DNA of 34,417 bases from Microvirga sp. GTDB lineage: Bacteria; Pseudomonadota; Alphaproteobacteria; Rhizobiales; Beijerinckiaceae. Positions 1 through 8,362 of this stretch are shown here, one piece after another (the stretch's first letter is position 1; every line of letters begins with the position of its first letter). The position numbers and the translations under genes were made by a program. The stretch covers positions 1 to 34,417 of the forward strand of contig JAKOMT010000015.1 of assembly GCA_022241475.1 (NCBI GenBank), read 5' to 3'. The notes beneath the pieces are model-generated. The model was not told the DNA's origin. It did not search any database and worked only from the letters and a program-made list of their open reading frames with translations.

Positions 1-1
1 C

Positions 2-1828
2 AACATTTGGTACTGGATCGCGGCATTTCTCGTTCTGATGATCTTTCAGTATGTTTTCACCAGCACACAGCAGGTGGCGCAAATCTCCTACAGCGAGTTC
101 GAAAGCCACCTCCAGGCTGGCAGGATCGCGGAGGTGCAGGTCTCCGACCGCTTCGTGCAGGGTACGTTTTCGCGCCCGCAGGAGGGTGGGCAAACCCGCT
201 TCATCACGACGCGCGTCGAGCCGGCCTTCGCCGAAGAGCTCAGGCTATACAATGTCGTTGTCACGGGCGAGATCGAGAACACCTTTCTTCGAGACCTTCT
301 CTCCTGGCTGTTTCCCCTGGCGATCTTCATCGGTGTGTGGGTTTTCCTGCTACGACGAATGGGTGCGGGCGCAGGTGGCGGCCTCATGCAGATTGGTAAG
401 AGTAAGGCCAAGATCTACGTCGAGACCGACATCAAGGTCACCTTTGACGATGTCGCCGGCGTGGACGAGGCCAAGGCGGAACTTCAGGAAATCATCGAGT
501 TTCTGAGGAATCCTGAGGACTATGGCCGGCTCGGCGGCCGCATGCCGAAGGGCGTACTCCTGGTTGGGCCGCCTGGGACCGGCAAAACGCTGATTGCAAG
601 AGCAGTGGCCGGCGAGGCCAAGGTACCATTCTTCTCGATCTCCGGTTCGGAGTTCGTCGAAATGTTCGTGGGCGTAGGTGCGGCGCGCGTGCGCGACCTC
701 TTCGAACAGGCTCGAGCCCGTGCTCCGGCCATGATCTTCATCGACGAACTCGATGCCCTCGGGCGCGCTCGTGGCATCGGACCCGCCATGGGCGGCAATG
801 ACGAAAAAGAGCAGACGCTGAACCAACTGCTATCCGAGCTGGACGGCTTCGATCCGTCCACGGGCGTGGTGCTACTGGCTGCGACCAATCGGCCCGAGGT
901 TCTCGACCCGGCGCTGCTCCGCGCCGGGCGTTTCGACCGGCAGGTGCTGGTCGATCGGCCGGACAAGCATGGCCGCATTCAGATCCTCCAGGTACACATG
1001 AAGAAGGCCAAGCTCGGCGCGGATGTCGATGCCGAAAAGGTCGCCGCACTCACGCCGGGGTTTACCGGAGCGGATCTTGCCAATCTCGTCAACGAGGCCA
1101 CGCTTCTGGCGACGCGGCGCCGGGCCGAAAGCGTCACGATGGAGGATTTCAACAACGCCATCGAGCGCATAGTGGCGGGGCTGGAAAAGCGCAACCGCCT
1201 GCTCAATCCCAAAGAGCGTGAGGTGGTTGCCTATCACGAGATGGGTCATGCCCTGGTCGCCATGTCACTGCCTGGGTCCGACGTCATCCACAAGGTCTCG
1301 ATCATCCCGCGTGGCATTGGTGCGCTGGGCTATACCATCCAGCGACCGACAGAAGATCGTTTCCTGATGACAAGGGAGGAACTCGAAAACAAGATGGCGA
1401 TGCTGCTCGGCGGTCGGGCCGCCGAGTGGATTGTGTTCAAACACCTATCGACAGGCGCAGCAGACGATCTTGCCAAAGTCACAGACATCGCGCGTGCGAT
1501 GGTCACGCGTTACGGTATGTCGGAGAAGCTGGGCCATGTCGCACTGGAAAAGGATCAGCGCAGCTTCCTCGATCCAAATCAGCTGGCCGGCTATCCACAG
1601 CAGCGAGACTACGGCGAGGCGACCGCCGACGGGATCGACGCGGAGGTGCGCGACATCTCCGACATCGCTTTCGACAGGGCAGTGAAGCTCCTGTCTGCTC
1701 GGCGCCCGATACTCGAGAAGTCGGCACGACAATTGCTAGAAAAGGAAACGCTGGACGAGACCGAACTGAGATCGCTGACCAAAGGTGCGGCCGCAAAAAG
1801 ACGGTCCTTAAAGCGGCGAAATGAGTGA
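2..1828 (+). CDS. ftsH: ATP-dependent zinc metalloprotease FtsH (5' end cut by window)
   Basis: Membrane-anchored AAA+ protease that unfolds and degrades membrane and misfolded cytosolic proteins. The reading frame is open from base 2; the first Met in the window is at 38. The related fragment at 9840 begins MSEKTQF before the shared NIW, so only about seven codons are probably missing upstream. Counting from Met38: an N-terminal hydrophobic segment, a periplasmic region, a second membrane segment near residues 88-105, then the AAA domain with GPPGTGKT (Lys183), Walker [11 protein letters not shown] and the second-region-of-homology Arg in [10 protein letters not shown]. The M41 peptidase domain has the zinc motif HEMGH at 400-404 and a downstream Asp in [11 protein letters not shown]. 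Usual FtsH has HEAGH; the Met is conservative. The C-terminus is complete, with a Lys/Arg-rich end. It heads the chaperone cluster (hsp20, groEL), so it is likely an accessory copy. The family assignment is certain. Confidence 0.97.
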   Translation, partial: NIWYWIAAFLVLMIFQYVFTSTQQVAQISYSEFESHLQAGRIAEVQVSDRFVQGTFSRPQEGGQTRFITTRVEPAFAEELRLYNVVVTGEIENTFLRDLLSWLFPLAIFIGVWVFLLRRMGAGAGGGLMQIGKSKAKIYVETDIKVTFDDVAGVDEAKAELQEIIEFLRNPEDYGRLGGRMPKGVLLVGPPGTGKTLIARAVAGEAKVPFFSISGSEFVEMFVGVGAARVRDLFEQARARAPAMIFIDELDALGRARGIGPAMGGNDEKEQTLNQLLSELDGFDPSTGVVLLAATNRPEVLDPALLRAGRFDRQVLVDRPDKHGRIQILQVHMKKAKLGADVDAEKVAALTPGFTGADLANLVNEATLLATRRRAESVTMEDFNNAIERIVAGLEKRNRLLNPKEREVVAYHEMGHALVAMSLPGSDVIHKVSIIPRGIGALGYTIQRPTEDRFLMTREELENKMAMLLGGRAAEWIVFKHLSTGAADDLAKVTDIARAMVTRYGMSEKLGHVALEKDQRSFLDPNQLAGYPQQRDYGEATADGIDAEVRDISDIAFDRAVKLLSARRPILEKSARQLLEKETLDETELRSLTKGAAAKRRSLKRRNE

Positions 1829-2426
1829 GCCTCCTCGGACCGCAGGCCTACTACTGCCACGTGCAATCACCCCATCGGGGCGAGCAAAAAGTAGTCGTGA
1901 AGCCCGGTCTGATTGGATACTGGTGGCGGACCGAGACTTCGCCAGTCCGGTCCACGCCCTTCATGACATGCGGTTTGGCGATCAGATGGGCCGGCAGGTA
2001 CCGCGCCATCGGATCGTCTAGTGCGATCTGCCCCCTTTATCGGGGAAAAGAGTCCATGTCCGGCCAAGCGAGCAGAGCGCTGGCATTTCTGCGGCGCTTC
2101 AATTGGTGGGTTTTGTTTTGACTGTACTCGTAGCCGGCCCGTTTCTACCAAAGCGTTATTCGATGGGAAAAGACAAGCGTGCGTTCCCTCGGCGCAGAGA
2201 AGTCCTAATCTCGACATCCGTGTCAAAAACTGCGTCTGCAGTAAGTTATCCGTGCGAAAGCACGCTCCCGCTGCCCATTGATCGGTGTCAAGGAATGCCG
2301 ATGGCGTAAGGCTATCAAATATGATGGCAGTTCGACCGACAGCCTGGCCAGTGATCGCATATTGGAGATTGCCAATTCGGCTTGTGGCGGGGACGGACTG
2401 CCGAGCACCAATCAAGGAGTGTTGAA
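1829..2426. other. Intergenic region ftsH-hsp20, no convincing gene
   Basis: About 600 bases with no supported gene. Open frames exist on both strands (for example 1825-2121 plus and 1867-2415 minus), but they have no ribosome binding site and no recognisable motif. The region holds the FNR-like palindrome at 2278-2291, which is likely part of the hsp20 promoter. A decayed gene cannot be excluded. Confidence 0.5.
2278..2291. promoter_or_regulatory. FNR/FixK-type box upstream of hsp20
   Basis: TTGATCGGTGTCAA fits TTGAY-N4-RTCAA, the binding pattern of CRP/FNR-family regulators (FNR, FixK, Anr). It lies 136 bases before the hsp20 start. Two perfect TTGAC-N4-GTCAA relatives occur at 3180 and 6876 before other genes of the same island, which raises confidence that it is a real site. 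Confidence 0.6.
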
Positions 2427-2957
2427 ATGTCCACAGCCAAAAACGAGAATGTACCCAAAACTTCGGACGCGGGCGAGGTTGCCAACCAAGGCTGGCCCTC
2501 GCTCGACGGCCTGCGTCTCGAGATCGACCGGCTGTTCGAGGACTTCCGACCCTTCGGAAGACGCTGGCCCGCGACCCGTTCCGCGCTCGAACTCGACCTT
2601 CCCGGCTTCAAGGCCGGCTGGAGCCTCGCTCCGGCGATGGACCTGGTCGAGAAGGAGAAGGAATACGAGATCACCGCAGAACTTCCCGGCCTCGACAAGG
2701 ACCATGTCAAGGTGAAGATCTCTAATCGCATGCTGACCATCAAAGGCGACAAGAAGGAAGAGAAGGAGGAGAAGCGGAAAGACTATTTTCTCTCAGAGCG
2801 CCGTTTCGGCTCCTTCCAGCGCTCCTTCCGCATACCCGATGGCGTCGACCCCGAAGGCATCGAGGCGGACTTCACCAAGGGCGTGCTAACAGTCCGGCTG
2901 CCGAAGACCGCCGAGGCGCAACAGACGGAAAAGAAGATCGTCGTGAAGGCGAAATAG
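2427..2957 (+). CDS. hsp20: Small heat shock protein, Hsp20/alpha-crystallin family
   Basis: ATP-independent holdase that binds unfolding proteins in oligomers and passes them to other chaperones. The protein has 176 residues. The start at 2427 is preceded by AAGGAG at a good distance; an upstream in-frame Met at 2382 has no such site and would add 15 atypical residues. The N-terminal arm is followed by an alpha-crystallin domain (about residues 60-155: EITAELPGLDKDHVKVKI, then the signature FTKGVLTVRLPK). A short Lys-rich tail has an I-x-V-like KKIVVKAK. It sits between ftsH and groEL on the same strand, but with its own long upstream region carrying an FNR-like box, so it probably has its own promoter. 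The family call is secure; the oxygen control is inferred. Confidence 0.96.
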   Translation: MSTAKNENVPKTSDAGEVANQGWPSLDGLRLEIDRLFEDFRPFGRRWPATRSALELDLPGFKAGWSLAPAMDLVEKEKEYEITAELPGLDKDHVKVKISNRMLTIKGDKKEEKEEKRKDYFLSERRFGSFQRSFRIPDGVDPEGIEADFTKGVLTVRLPKTAEAQQTEKKIVVKAK

Positions 2958-3179
2958 CAGACTGGACCGTCCGTCGCCGGACCGCGCCGGTGGACGGTCC
3001 AAGTTGCACAGATTCCGGCTACGTCAAGGCCTAGGCGCCTGGCATTCGCGGGCGAATGTGTCCATCTCCGGGACGACCGAGGCGAGTGGAGTTGAGAGAG
3101 AAAGAGTTCGCCAGGGTGAGAGGTTGCGACCATGCGCGAAACAGAACGCTCACCACGATCAGGCGTTGATTCCAAGCCT

Positions 3180-3193
3180 TTGACCATGGTCAA
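3180..3193. promoter_or_regulatory. FNR/FixK-type box upstream of groEL
   Basis: TTGACCATGGTCAA is a perfect 14-bp palindrome of the TTGAC-N4-GTCAA form recognised by CRP/FNR-family regulators. It is centred about 65 bases upstream of the groEL start, a plausible activating position if transcription starts near 3225. No CIRCE element (the HrcA operator usual before groE) was seen nearby. Confidence 0.65.
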
Positions 3194-3251
3194 TGTTGCC
3201 GCTTTCGGATTCGGATAGATCATACGACAGTAGACATTCGAGGGCCGGACC

Positions 3252-4874
3252 ATGGCGCATAAGCAGGTTCTCTTTCGATCCGCGGCTCGCGAAAAGATCC
3301 TCCGTGGCGTGACACAGTTGGCCGATGCGGTGCGCGTCACGCTTGGGCCGCGCTCCAAATCCGTGCTTATCGAGAGAAAGTGGGGAACGCCGATCGTCTG
3401 CAATGACGGGGTGACCATCGCCAAGGAGTTCGATCTCAAGGACCCGGAGGAGAATCTGGGCGCACGCATGCTGCGGCAGGCGGCCGAAAAGACCGGAGAC
3501 ATGGTGGGCGACGGCACCAGCACGTCAACCATCCTTGCTCATGCCATTTTTGCCGACGGCATGCGCAACGTCGTCGCCGGAGCAAGTGCGATCGACATCA
3601 AGCGCGGCCTCGATCGGGCAATGCGGCGGGCAGTGGAGGAACTGAAAGAGATTTCCCGGCCAGTGAAGACCCGCCGCGAGAAGGAACAGATTGCCACGAT
3701 ATCGGCCCATAACGACGTGGCGATCGGGGAACTGGTCGGCGAAGCCATGGAAAAGGTCGGGGGTGAAGGCGTCATCACGGTCGAGGAGTCCAAGACAACC
3801 GACACGGCACTCGAGATCGTCGAGGGCATGCAGTTCGACCGTGGCTACATCTCGCCCTATTTCGTGACGGATGCCGAGAAGATGGAAGCCGTGCTCGATG
3901 GGGCCATCATCCTCATCGTCGACCGCAAGGTTTCGTCACTGCACGACCTGATCAAGCTGCTCGAAGCGGTCGCCAAGTCTGGGGCGCCTCTTCTGGTGAT
4001 TGCCGAAGACGTTGAGGGCGAAGCGCTCGCCACTCTGGTCGTCAACCACCTTCGCGGCACGTTCCGCAATTGTGCCGTCAAGGCGCCCGGTTTCGGAGAC
4101 CGTCGCAAAGCCATGTTGCTGGACATTGCGATATTGGCCGGTGGACAGGTCATCTCGGAAGAAGTTGGCATCAGCCTGGAGAATGTCGGTATCGACCAGC
4201 TCGGCCGTGCCAACCGAGTCGTCGTCGACAAGGACACCACCACGATCATCGGCGGCGGCGGCAAAGCAGAGACCCTGAAGGCGCGTGTCGAGCAGATCAG
4301 GCGCGAGATCGAGAACACGACCAGCGATTATGACCGCGAAAAGCTTCAGGAGCGGCTTGCCAAGCTTGCCGGCGGTGTGGCCGTCATCAGGGTCGGAGCA
4401 CCGAGCGAAGCGGAAATGAAGTCGAAGAAGGAAGCCCTGGATGACGCAATCAGCGCAACCAAGGCGGCGGTTGCGGAAGGTATAGTGCCGGGCGGAGGGC
4501 TCGCGCTTCTGCGTTGCATCAGAGCCGTGGAGGATGAGGAGAAGCTCTGCGAGGGCGACGAGCGAACCGGCATACAGATTCTCAAGCGTGCCCTGGAAGC
4601 ACCGGTCCGCCAAATCGCCGACAACTCGGCCGTCGATGGCGGCGTGGTGGTTGCCAGGATGATCGAGGGAAAGGGCAATTTCGGTTTCGATGCCGCACTA
4701 AAGGAGTATGTGGATCTCGTCGAGGCCGGGATAATCGACCCGACGAAGGTCGTCCGAGTCGCTCTCGAGAACGCGGTCTCGGTCGCAGGCATTCTGCTCC
4801 TAACCGAGGCGACTATGACGGAGATCCCCGAACCGCAGAAGGAGCGGCCGTCCGAGCCCGAACTGGCGATGTAG
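3252..4874 (+). CDS. groEL: Chaperonin GroEL, accessory copy without GroES
   Basis: 60-kDa chaperonin subunit that forms double rings and folds proteins with ATP, normally with the GroES lid. The protein has 540 residues, about full length. Key ATPase elements are present: [17 protein letters not shown] (GDGTTTAT in common GroELs) and the late Asp in [20 protein letters not shown]. The N-terminus [17 protein letters not shown] aligns with standard GroEL. The C-terminus ends [15 protein letters not shown] instead of the usual Gly-Gly-Met repeat tail that lines the cavity floor. No groES lies before or after it, so it would need a GroES from elsewhere in the genome. The upstream region carries a perfect FNR-like palindrome and no CIRCE element. 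This points to an accessory chaperonin under redox rather than classical heat-shock control (inference). Confidence 0.96.
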   Translation: MAHKQVLFRSAAREKILRGVTQLADAVRVTLGPRSKSVLIERKWGTPIVCNDGVTIAKEFDLKDPEENLGARMLRQAAEKTGDMVGDGTSTSTILAHAIFADGMRNVVAGASAIDIKRGLDRAMRRAVEELKEISRPVKTRREKEQIATISAHNDVAIGELVGEAMEKVGGEGVITVEESKTTDTALEIVEGMQFDRGYISPYFVTDAEKMEAVLDGAIILIVDRKVSSLHDLIKLLEAVAKSGAPLLVIAEDVEGEALATLVVNHLRGTFRNCAVKAPGFGDRRKAMLLDIAILAGGQVISEEVGISLENVGIDQLGRANRVVVDKDTTTIIGGGGKAETLKARVEQIRREIENTTSDYDREKLQERLAKLAGGVAVIRVGAPSEAEMKSKKEALDDAISATKAAVAEGIVPGGGLALLRCIRAVEDEEKLCEGDERTGIQILKRALEAPVRQIADNSAVDGGVVVARMIEGKGNFGFDAALKEYVDLVEAGIIDPTKVVRVALENAVSVAGILLLTEATMTEIPEPQKERPSEPELAM

Positions 4875-4942
4875 TTCGCCGGCCTGATCGCTGGCGGAGA
4901 ACGCTGGCGCTATCGGAATTGCAAAAGAGGGAGGAAACAGGC

Positions 4943-5146
4943 ATGGCGTTCCCCGTGACCGACTCCATGCGCCAGGAACTGAACCTGTTCCTGGAGCGCC
5001 TGCTGGCTGCCTGCAAGAAGGATGGAATTACGCAAGAGAAGGCACACGCCGACTTGCTGGCGATCATCGAGGCGGCTGCCAGGGACGATTGGGATGAGAT
5101 CGACGAGCGGCTAACCAAGGCCGTGGTCGAGGCTTGGGATGACTAG
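4943..5146 (+). CDS. Small acidic hypothetical protein
   Basis: The predicted protein has 67 residues, largely helical and acidic, with no membrane segment or cysteine motif. The ATG at 4943 follows GGGAGGAAAC; a TTG eight codons upstream is less likely. It lies 68 bases after groEL on the same strand and just before another small gene, so it may be co-transcribed with groEL. The family is not recognised. A helical adaptor or dimer is possible from composition, but nothing specific can be said. Confidence 0.7.
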   Translation: MAFPVTDSMRQELNLFLERLLAACKKDGITQEKAHADLLAIIEAAARDDWDEIDERLTKAVVEAWDD

Positions 5147-5184
5147 CGCTGGGCGGAACCTGCTGCAAAGGAGTGCGCTAGATC

Positions 5185-5391
5185 ATGCCAAAACAGAACA
5201 AGGAAGCCGAAGCTGCGGAAGCCGACCGCAAGAAACATCTCGACGAGCTTCTTGACGAGGCGTTGCGTGAGTCCTTCCCGGCCAGCGACCCGCCGGCCAT
5301 AGCCATTGAAGATCCGGCCCCGACGAGCGATGGGGTCCGACCGGGTCGCCGGCGGCCAAGCCAACCGGGACGTCGCGGCAACAGGCAGTAA
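5185..5391 (+). CDS. Small conserved protein with ESFPASDPPA motif
   Basis: The predicted protein has 68 residues: a charged helical N-terminal half (KKHLDELLDEALRESFP) followed by the motif ASDPPA and a basic, disordered tail. Short proteins with a LDEALxESFPASDPP core occur widely in alphaproteobacteria; their function is unknown to me. AAGGAG lies about 12 bases before the ATG. It follows the 4943 gene by 38 bases on the same strand, consistent with one transcript from groEL onwards. The final Arg/Gly/Pro-rich residues may be an extension of the usual family. Confidence 0.7.
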   Translation: MPKQNKEAEAAEADRKKHLDELLDEALRESFPASDPPAIAIEDPAPTSDGVRPGRRRPSQPGRRGNRQ

Positions 5392-5482
5392 GCGGCCGCG
5401 GCATTCCGTACGGAGTTGGCCGAGTTGGGCCAGTCTCCGCAGCGACCGCCTGAAGCGCTGCACACGTCTGAATGTGAGAGCG

Positions 5483-5998
5483 ATGGTAAGACTGTTTCTC
5501 TGCGGAGACGTGATGACGGGGCGCGGCATCGACCAGATACTGCCGCATCCGAGCGATCCCAAGCTCCATGAAGCCTATGTCAAATCGGCCGACGACTATG
5601 TCCATCTGGCCGAAAGGGCGAACGGACCTATCCCGAGGCGGGTCACGCCAGACTACGTATGGGGTGCGGCGCTGGAAGAGTTCGAGAGGTTCCGCCCCGA
5701 TTTGCGCGTCGTCAATCCCGAGACAGCGATCACACGTAACGACGATTTTCTGCCCAAGAGTATCAATTACCCCATGAACCCGAAAAACGGCCCCGTGCTG
5801 ACGGCGGCAGGTATCGATTGCTGCATACTGGCAAACAACTAGGTGTTCGATTGGCGCCAAGCGGGTCTGGTCGAGACGCAGGAGACGCCTGAGGCGATTC
5901 AGATTGCCACGCCTGGTGCCGGCCGCGACGCAGCGGAGGCAGCCAGGCCAGCTACACTCGACGTAGCAGGCACACGCCGCGTGCTCGTCCATGCGTTT
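5483..5998 (+). pseudogene. capA-like gene, 5' half, with internal stop
   Basis: The frame from ATG 5483 encodes the N-terminal part of a CapA-type (poly-gamma-glutamate capsule/metallophosphoesterase-fold) protein: LFLCGDVMTGRGIDQILPHP, then INYPMNPKN and DCCILANN. A TAG stop at 5840-5842 replaces the residue after ILANN, where the family has a metal-binding His (NNH). The same frame then continues with the expected VFDW and GAGRDAAEA and RRVLVHAFA. After that the similarity changes to a universal stress protein in the same frame. About half of the usual CapA length is present. It is therefore a broken gene whose 3' half was lost in a deletion that joined it to uspA. A truncated product ending at 5842 would lack the catalytic core. 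Confidence 0.8.
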
Positions 5999-6708
5999 GC
6001 CTACGTTCCAGGGGATTATGCAGGCTTCGCCTCAGGCGCCAAGCTGGAAACGCGTAACCCCGACATGGAACGACTGAAGGCCCGGACGGACGAAGTGACG
6101 CAACTTCTATCTGGCCAAGCGGTGTCTGCGGATGTCATCAGCGAATTTCAGGAGGCGGCGTTGGTCGATCAGGCGGTTGGTCGTCGGGCGCGCTACGGCG
6201 ATCTTACGATCATTGGCCCAAGGCTGCTTGGCTCTGACGTGTTCAAGCTGCGGGTTCTGGAGGTGCTCTGTTTGCTTCTGCCAGACCCCAGCTTCTTGTT
6301 CCCCGGGACTCGCGGCCAACACTGAAGCCAAAGCGCGTGCTTGCGGCCTGGGATTCGCGCATGGAATAGTCAGCGGCGGTTAAAGACTCCTTGGATATGT
6401 TGAAAGGTGCCGAAGATGTCAGGCTGGTGCTGGTGGATCCTATTGTAGGTACCGAGGCTCAGGGTGCCGAGCCGGGTGCCGACGCGGCGTCCTATCTGGC
6501 GCGTCACGGTGTCAAGGTAACGGTAGACAGGATTCCCAGCCTCGGCCGCGCAGTGGCCGATGCGCTAAAATGCTATGCAACGGATTATGCGGCCGAACTC
6601 CTCGTGAAGGGCGCCTATGGCCACTCGAGACTGCGCGAGCGCATCTTCGGCGGTGTCACGCGGCCCATGATCGAGGAACCAACTCTGCCGACCTTCATGT
6701 TGCGCTGA
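5999..6708 (+). pseudogene. Universal stress protein (UspA) gene, 5'-truncated and frameshifted
   Basis: The upstream frame (continuing the capA frame) gives the first Usp domain from about FASGAKLETRNPDMERLKAR to LRVLE. Near 6262 one base appears lost: moving to the other frame restores GALFASARPQLLVP, then PTLKPKRVLAAWDSRME, which reaches a TAG at 6367-6369. The frame then stays open to 6708 through SLDMLKGAEDVRLVLVDP, the typical EPGADAASYLARHGVKVTV and KGAYGHSRLRERIFGGVT. The last is the ATP-binding G-x-(9)-G-(S/T) type loop of the family. So two lesions (a frameshift and a stop) and a 5' fusion to capA are visible. The product would have been a cytosolic tandem Usp-domain stress protein, matching the theme of the island. 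Confidence 0.8.
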
Positions 6709-6875
6709 TCGATCGAAATTGCCCAAGAAGAGGCCTCAATATGACCTGGCGTACGTCGTTCTCCGGCGTCGCCGAAATGGTGCGCCGCCATATCGGCGCT
6801 CGGGGAGCCGATGGTACGAACTGCCGAGCCCGAGCAGCCGCATAGGCAGCATTTCCGCATGGGCGCCTTGTGGTG

Positions 6876-6889
6876 TTGACCTGCGTCAA
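6876..6889. promoter_or_regulatory. FNR/FixK-type box upstream of the DUF2267 gene
   Basis: TTGACCTGCGTCAA is a perfect TTGAC-N4-GTCAA inverted repeat, 106 bases before the ATG at 6995. It is the same site type as at 3180 and 2278. The 285-base gap around it (6709-6994) holds no other supported feature; a 34-codon frame at 6741 has no recognisable product. Confidence 0.6.
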
Positions 6890-6994
6890 TGAAGGACAGG
6901 CTGCGTCAGCTAAACTAACTAAATTGGAAGATGGCGCGGCCGGATGGCCTCAGCTGTTCGGTAGGACGCGTCTCTGGAGAAAATGGAGTTTGCC

Positions 6995-7431
6995 ATGACC
7001 AGCGGACATCCAACCTTCGACCACACGGTGCAGGAGGCCAATATCTGGCTCAAGGCCGTTGCCGAGCAGCTTCACTTCGAGGAGCGACGCCACGCCTACA
7101 GCGCGCTGCGGGCCACATTGCATGCGCTGCGTGACCGGCTAACGCCTGAAAGCGCGGTTCACTTCGGTGCCCAGCTGCCGATGGTTGTACGCGGACTCTA
7201 CTACGAGGGCTGGCGGATTGCCGGAAAACCCAGAGGGGACCCGTCGACGATTTTTGCGACCATGTCGCAGGCGAACTGCCGCCGAAATTCCCGATGGACA
7301 CCCTCACGGTCACACGCGGCGTCCTCGCGGTCATATTCAAGGAACTCGATCCGGGCGAGTCGGCAAAGATCATCGACCAGTGGCCAGTAGCGCTGAGGAG
7401 CCTTTGGCCGGAGATCGCGCGCCGCGGGTAG
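6995..7431 (+). pseudogene. DUF2267 family gene, frameshifted
   Basis: DUF2267 proteins are small helical cytosolic proteins of unknown function, often found beside stress genes. The first frame from ATG 6995 (TGGAG seven bases before it) gives the typical start, with TFDHTVQEANIWLKAVAEQL, then ALRATLHALRDRLTPESAVH and GLYYEGWRIAGKP. Around 7232-7245 the match moves to another frame, which reads DDFCDHVAGELPPKFP, TRGVLAVIFKELDPGE and SLWPEIARRG and stops at 7429-7431. The two parts together give about 145 residues, the normal family length, so a single indel has split an otherwise whole gene. It could be a sequencing error, but several neighbours are also broken. Confidence 0.8.
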
Positions 7432-7633
7432 CTAGGCGGGCGAAATGCCTGAACGACGGCAATGAAGGGCAGAACGGTCCTGGCTAGGCACGTTTCGCGG
7501 CGGTTGGTGCCTCGAGCAGCATCGGAGCGGTTTGGAACGCACTCGATAAAGAAAGACGTTGCAACTTTTTGTCATGATGGAACTGGCTTGGAGAGCAATG
7601 TGATGGACGACGCCAAGCTTTTGCAGCAGGCGC

Positions 7634-8362
7634 TCAAGGCGGGTAGCAGATTTCCGACATCAAGCTCTCGGCGGCGATGTCGGCGGCTTCGAGCGCCTCG
7701 CGGAGAGACTCTCCCCAAGTGGCCGCCTCTTCTCCATCGTCGAGTTTGACGGGCTCTACGAGGCCGAATGCGACCCGCGCGAACGGTAACGGGACTTCTC
7801 TGCGATCCCAGCGCTTCATCACCAACTTGGGCGAGCTTGCGGCCGACACGGCAAGAACGGCCAGACCCAGCTCCGAGGCCAGGGCGACGATGCCCGACTT
7901 GACTTGATGGCGAGGGCCGAGTGGACCGTCGGCTGCGAGGACGCCAGCCTTGTCCGACTGCATGACAGTGCGCATCCATTCAAGGGCTTCGTTTCGCGAT
8001 TGCCCCGGCAGCATGCTCGCAGTGTAGCCGAATCGGCGGCAGAGACCGGCAATCACCTCTCCCCTGAAGGATGGCGCCACGAAGATCGTCACCTGTCGTC
8101 CCTCCAGCATGGGAAACAGCGGGAAATACTTACCATGCCAGAACAGGATCAGGAGCCGGTCAGGTCCGCTCAATAACTGATCAAGGCGGTCTACTTGGCT
8201 CACATCCTTCCGCCAGGATCCGTACATGGCTCGTAGCATCGCCTCAAAGATACGGACCAGGAAGGAGGCGAGGACGCGGACCATGAAGGACTGACGGGTC
8301 TGCACCGCTGCTTCGTAGACTCGGCGCTTCTCTGCCTGCTTCTTTGCGCGTTCGATCGTCAT
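7634..8362 (-). CDS. Lysophospholipid acyltransferase family protein (DUF374-like)
   Basis: Predicted membrane-associated acyltransferase of the LPLAT superfamily, which attaches acyl chains to lipid or glycolipid acceptors. From the chosen start the protein has 242 residues. It contains a short hydrophobic N-terminal stretch (FMVRVLASFLVRIFEAML), LLILFWHGKYFPLF with the catalytic-type His, VAPSFRGEVIAGLCRRFGY, and the DUF374 block AADGPLGPRHQVKSGIVALA. The ATG at 8362 overlaps the stop of the upstream glycosyltransferase by four bases (ATGA), so the start is set by coupling; the longer frame to 8437 would overlap far into that gene. Paired with the glycosyltransferase it probably acylates the same glycolipid (inference). 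At its 3' side, a plus-strand ATG at 7603 opens a short frame that looks like a cut-off gene start and is not annotated. Confidence 0.88.
   Translation of the reverse strand: MTIERAKKQAEKRRVYEAAVQTRQSFMVRVLASFLVRIFEAMLRAMYGSWRKDVSQVDRLDQLLSGPDRLLILFWHGKYFPLFPMLEGRQVTIFVAPSFRGEVIAGLCRRFGYTASMLPGQSRNEALEWMRTVMQSDKAGVLAADGPLGPRHQVKSGIVALASELGLAVLAVSAASSPKLVMKRWDRREVPLPFARVAFGLVEPVKLDDGEEAATWGESLREALEAADIAAESLMSEICYPP

Noticed and set aside
1867..2415. 182-codon minus-strand frame between ftsH and hsp20
   Set aside because: No ribosome site, no recognisable domain, and it runs through the likely hsp20 control region.
3000..3251. CIRCE operator before groEL
   Set aside because: The conserved TTAGCACTC-N9-GAGTGCTAA pattern is absent; the only strong palindrome is FNR-like.
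7603..7749. Short plus-strand frame starting MDDAKLLQQALKAG
   Set aside because: The start looks gene-like, but the frame soon runs into the minus-strand acyltransferase gene; too short to call, perhaps a cut-off gene start.
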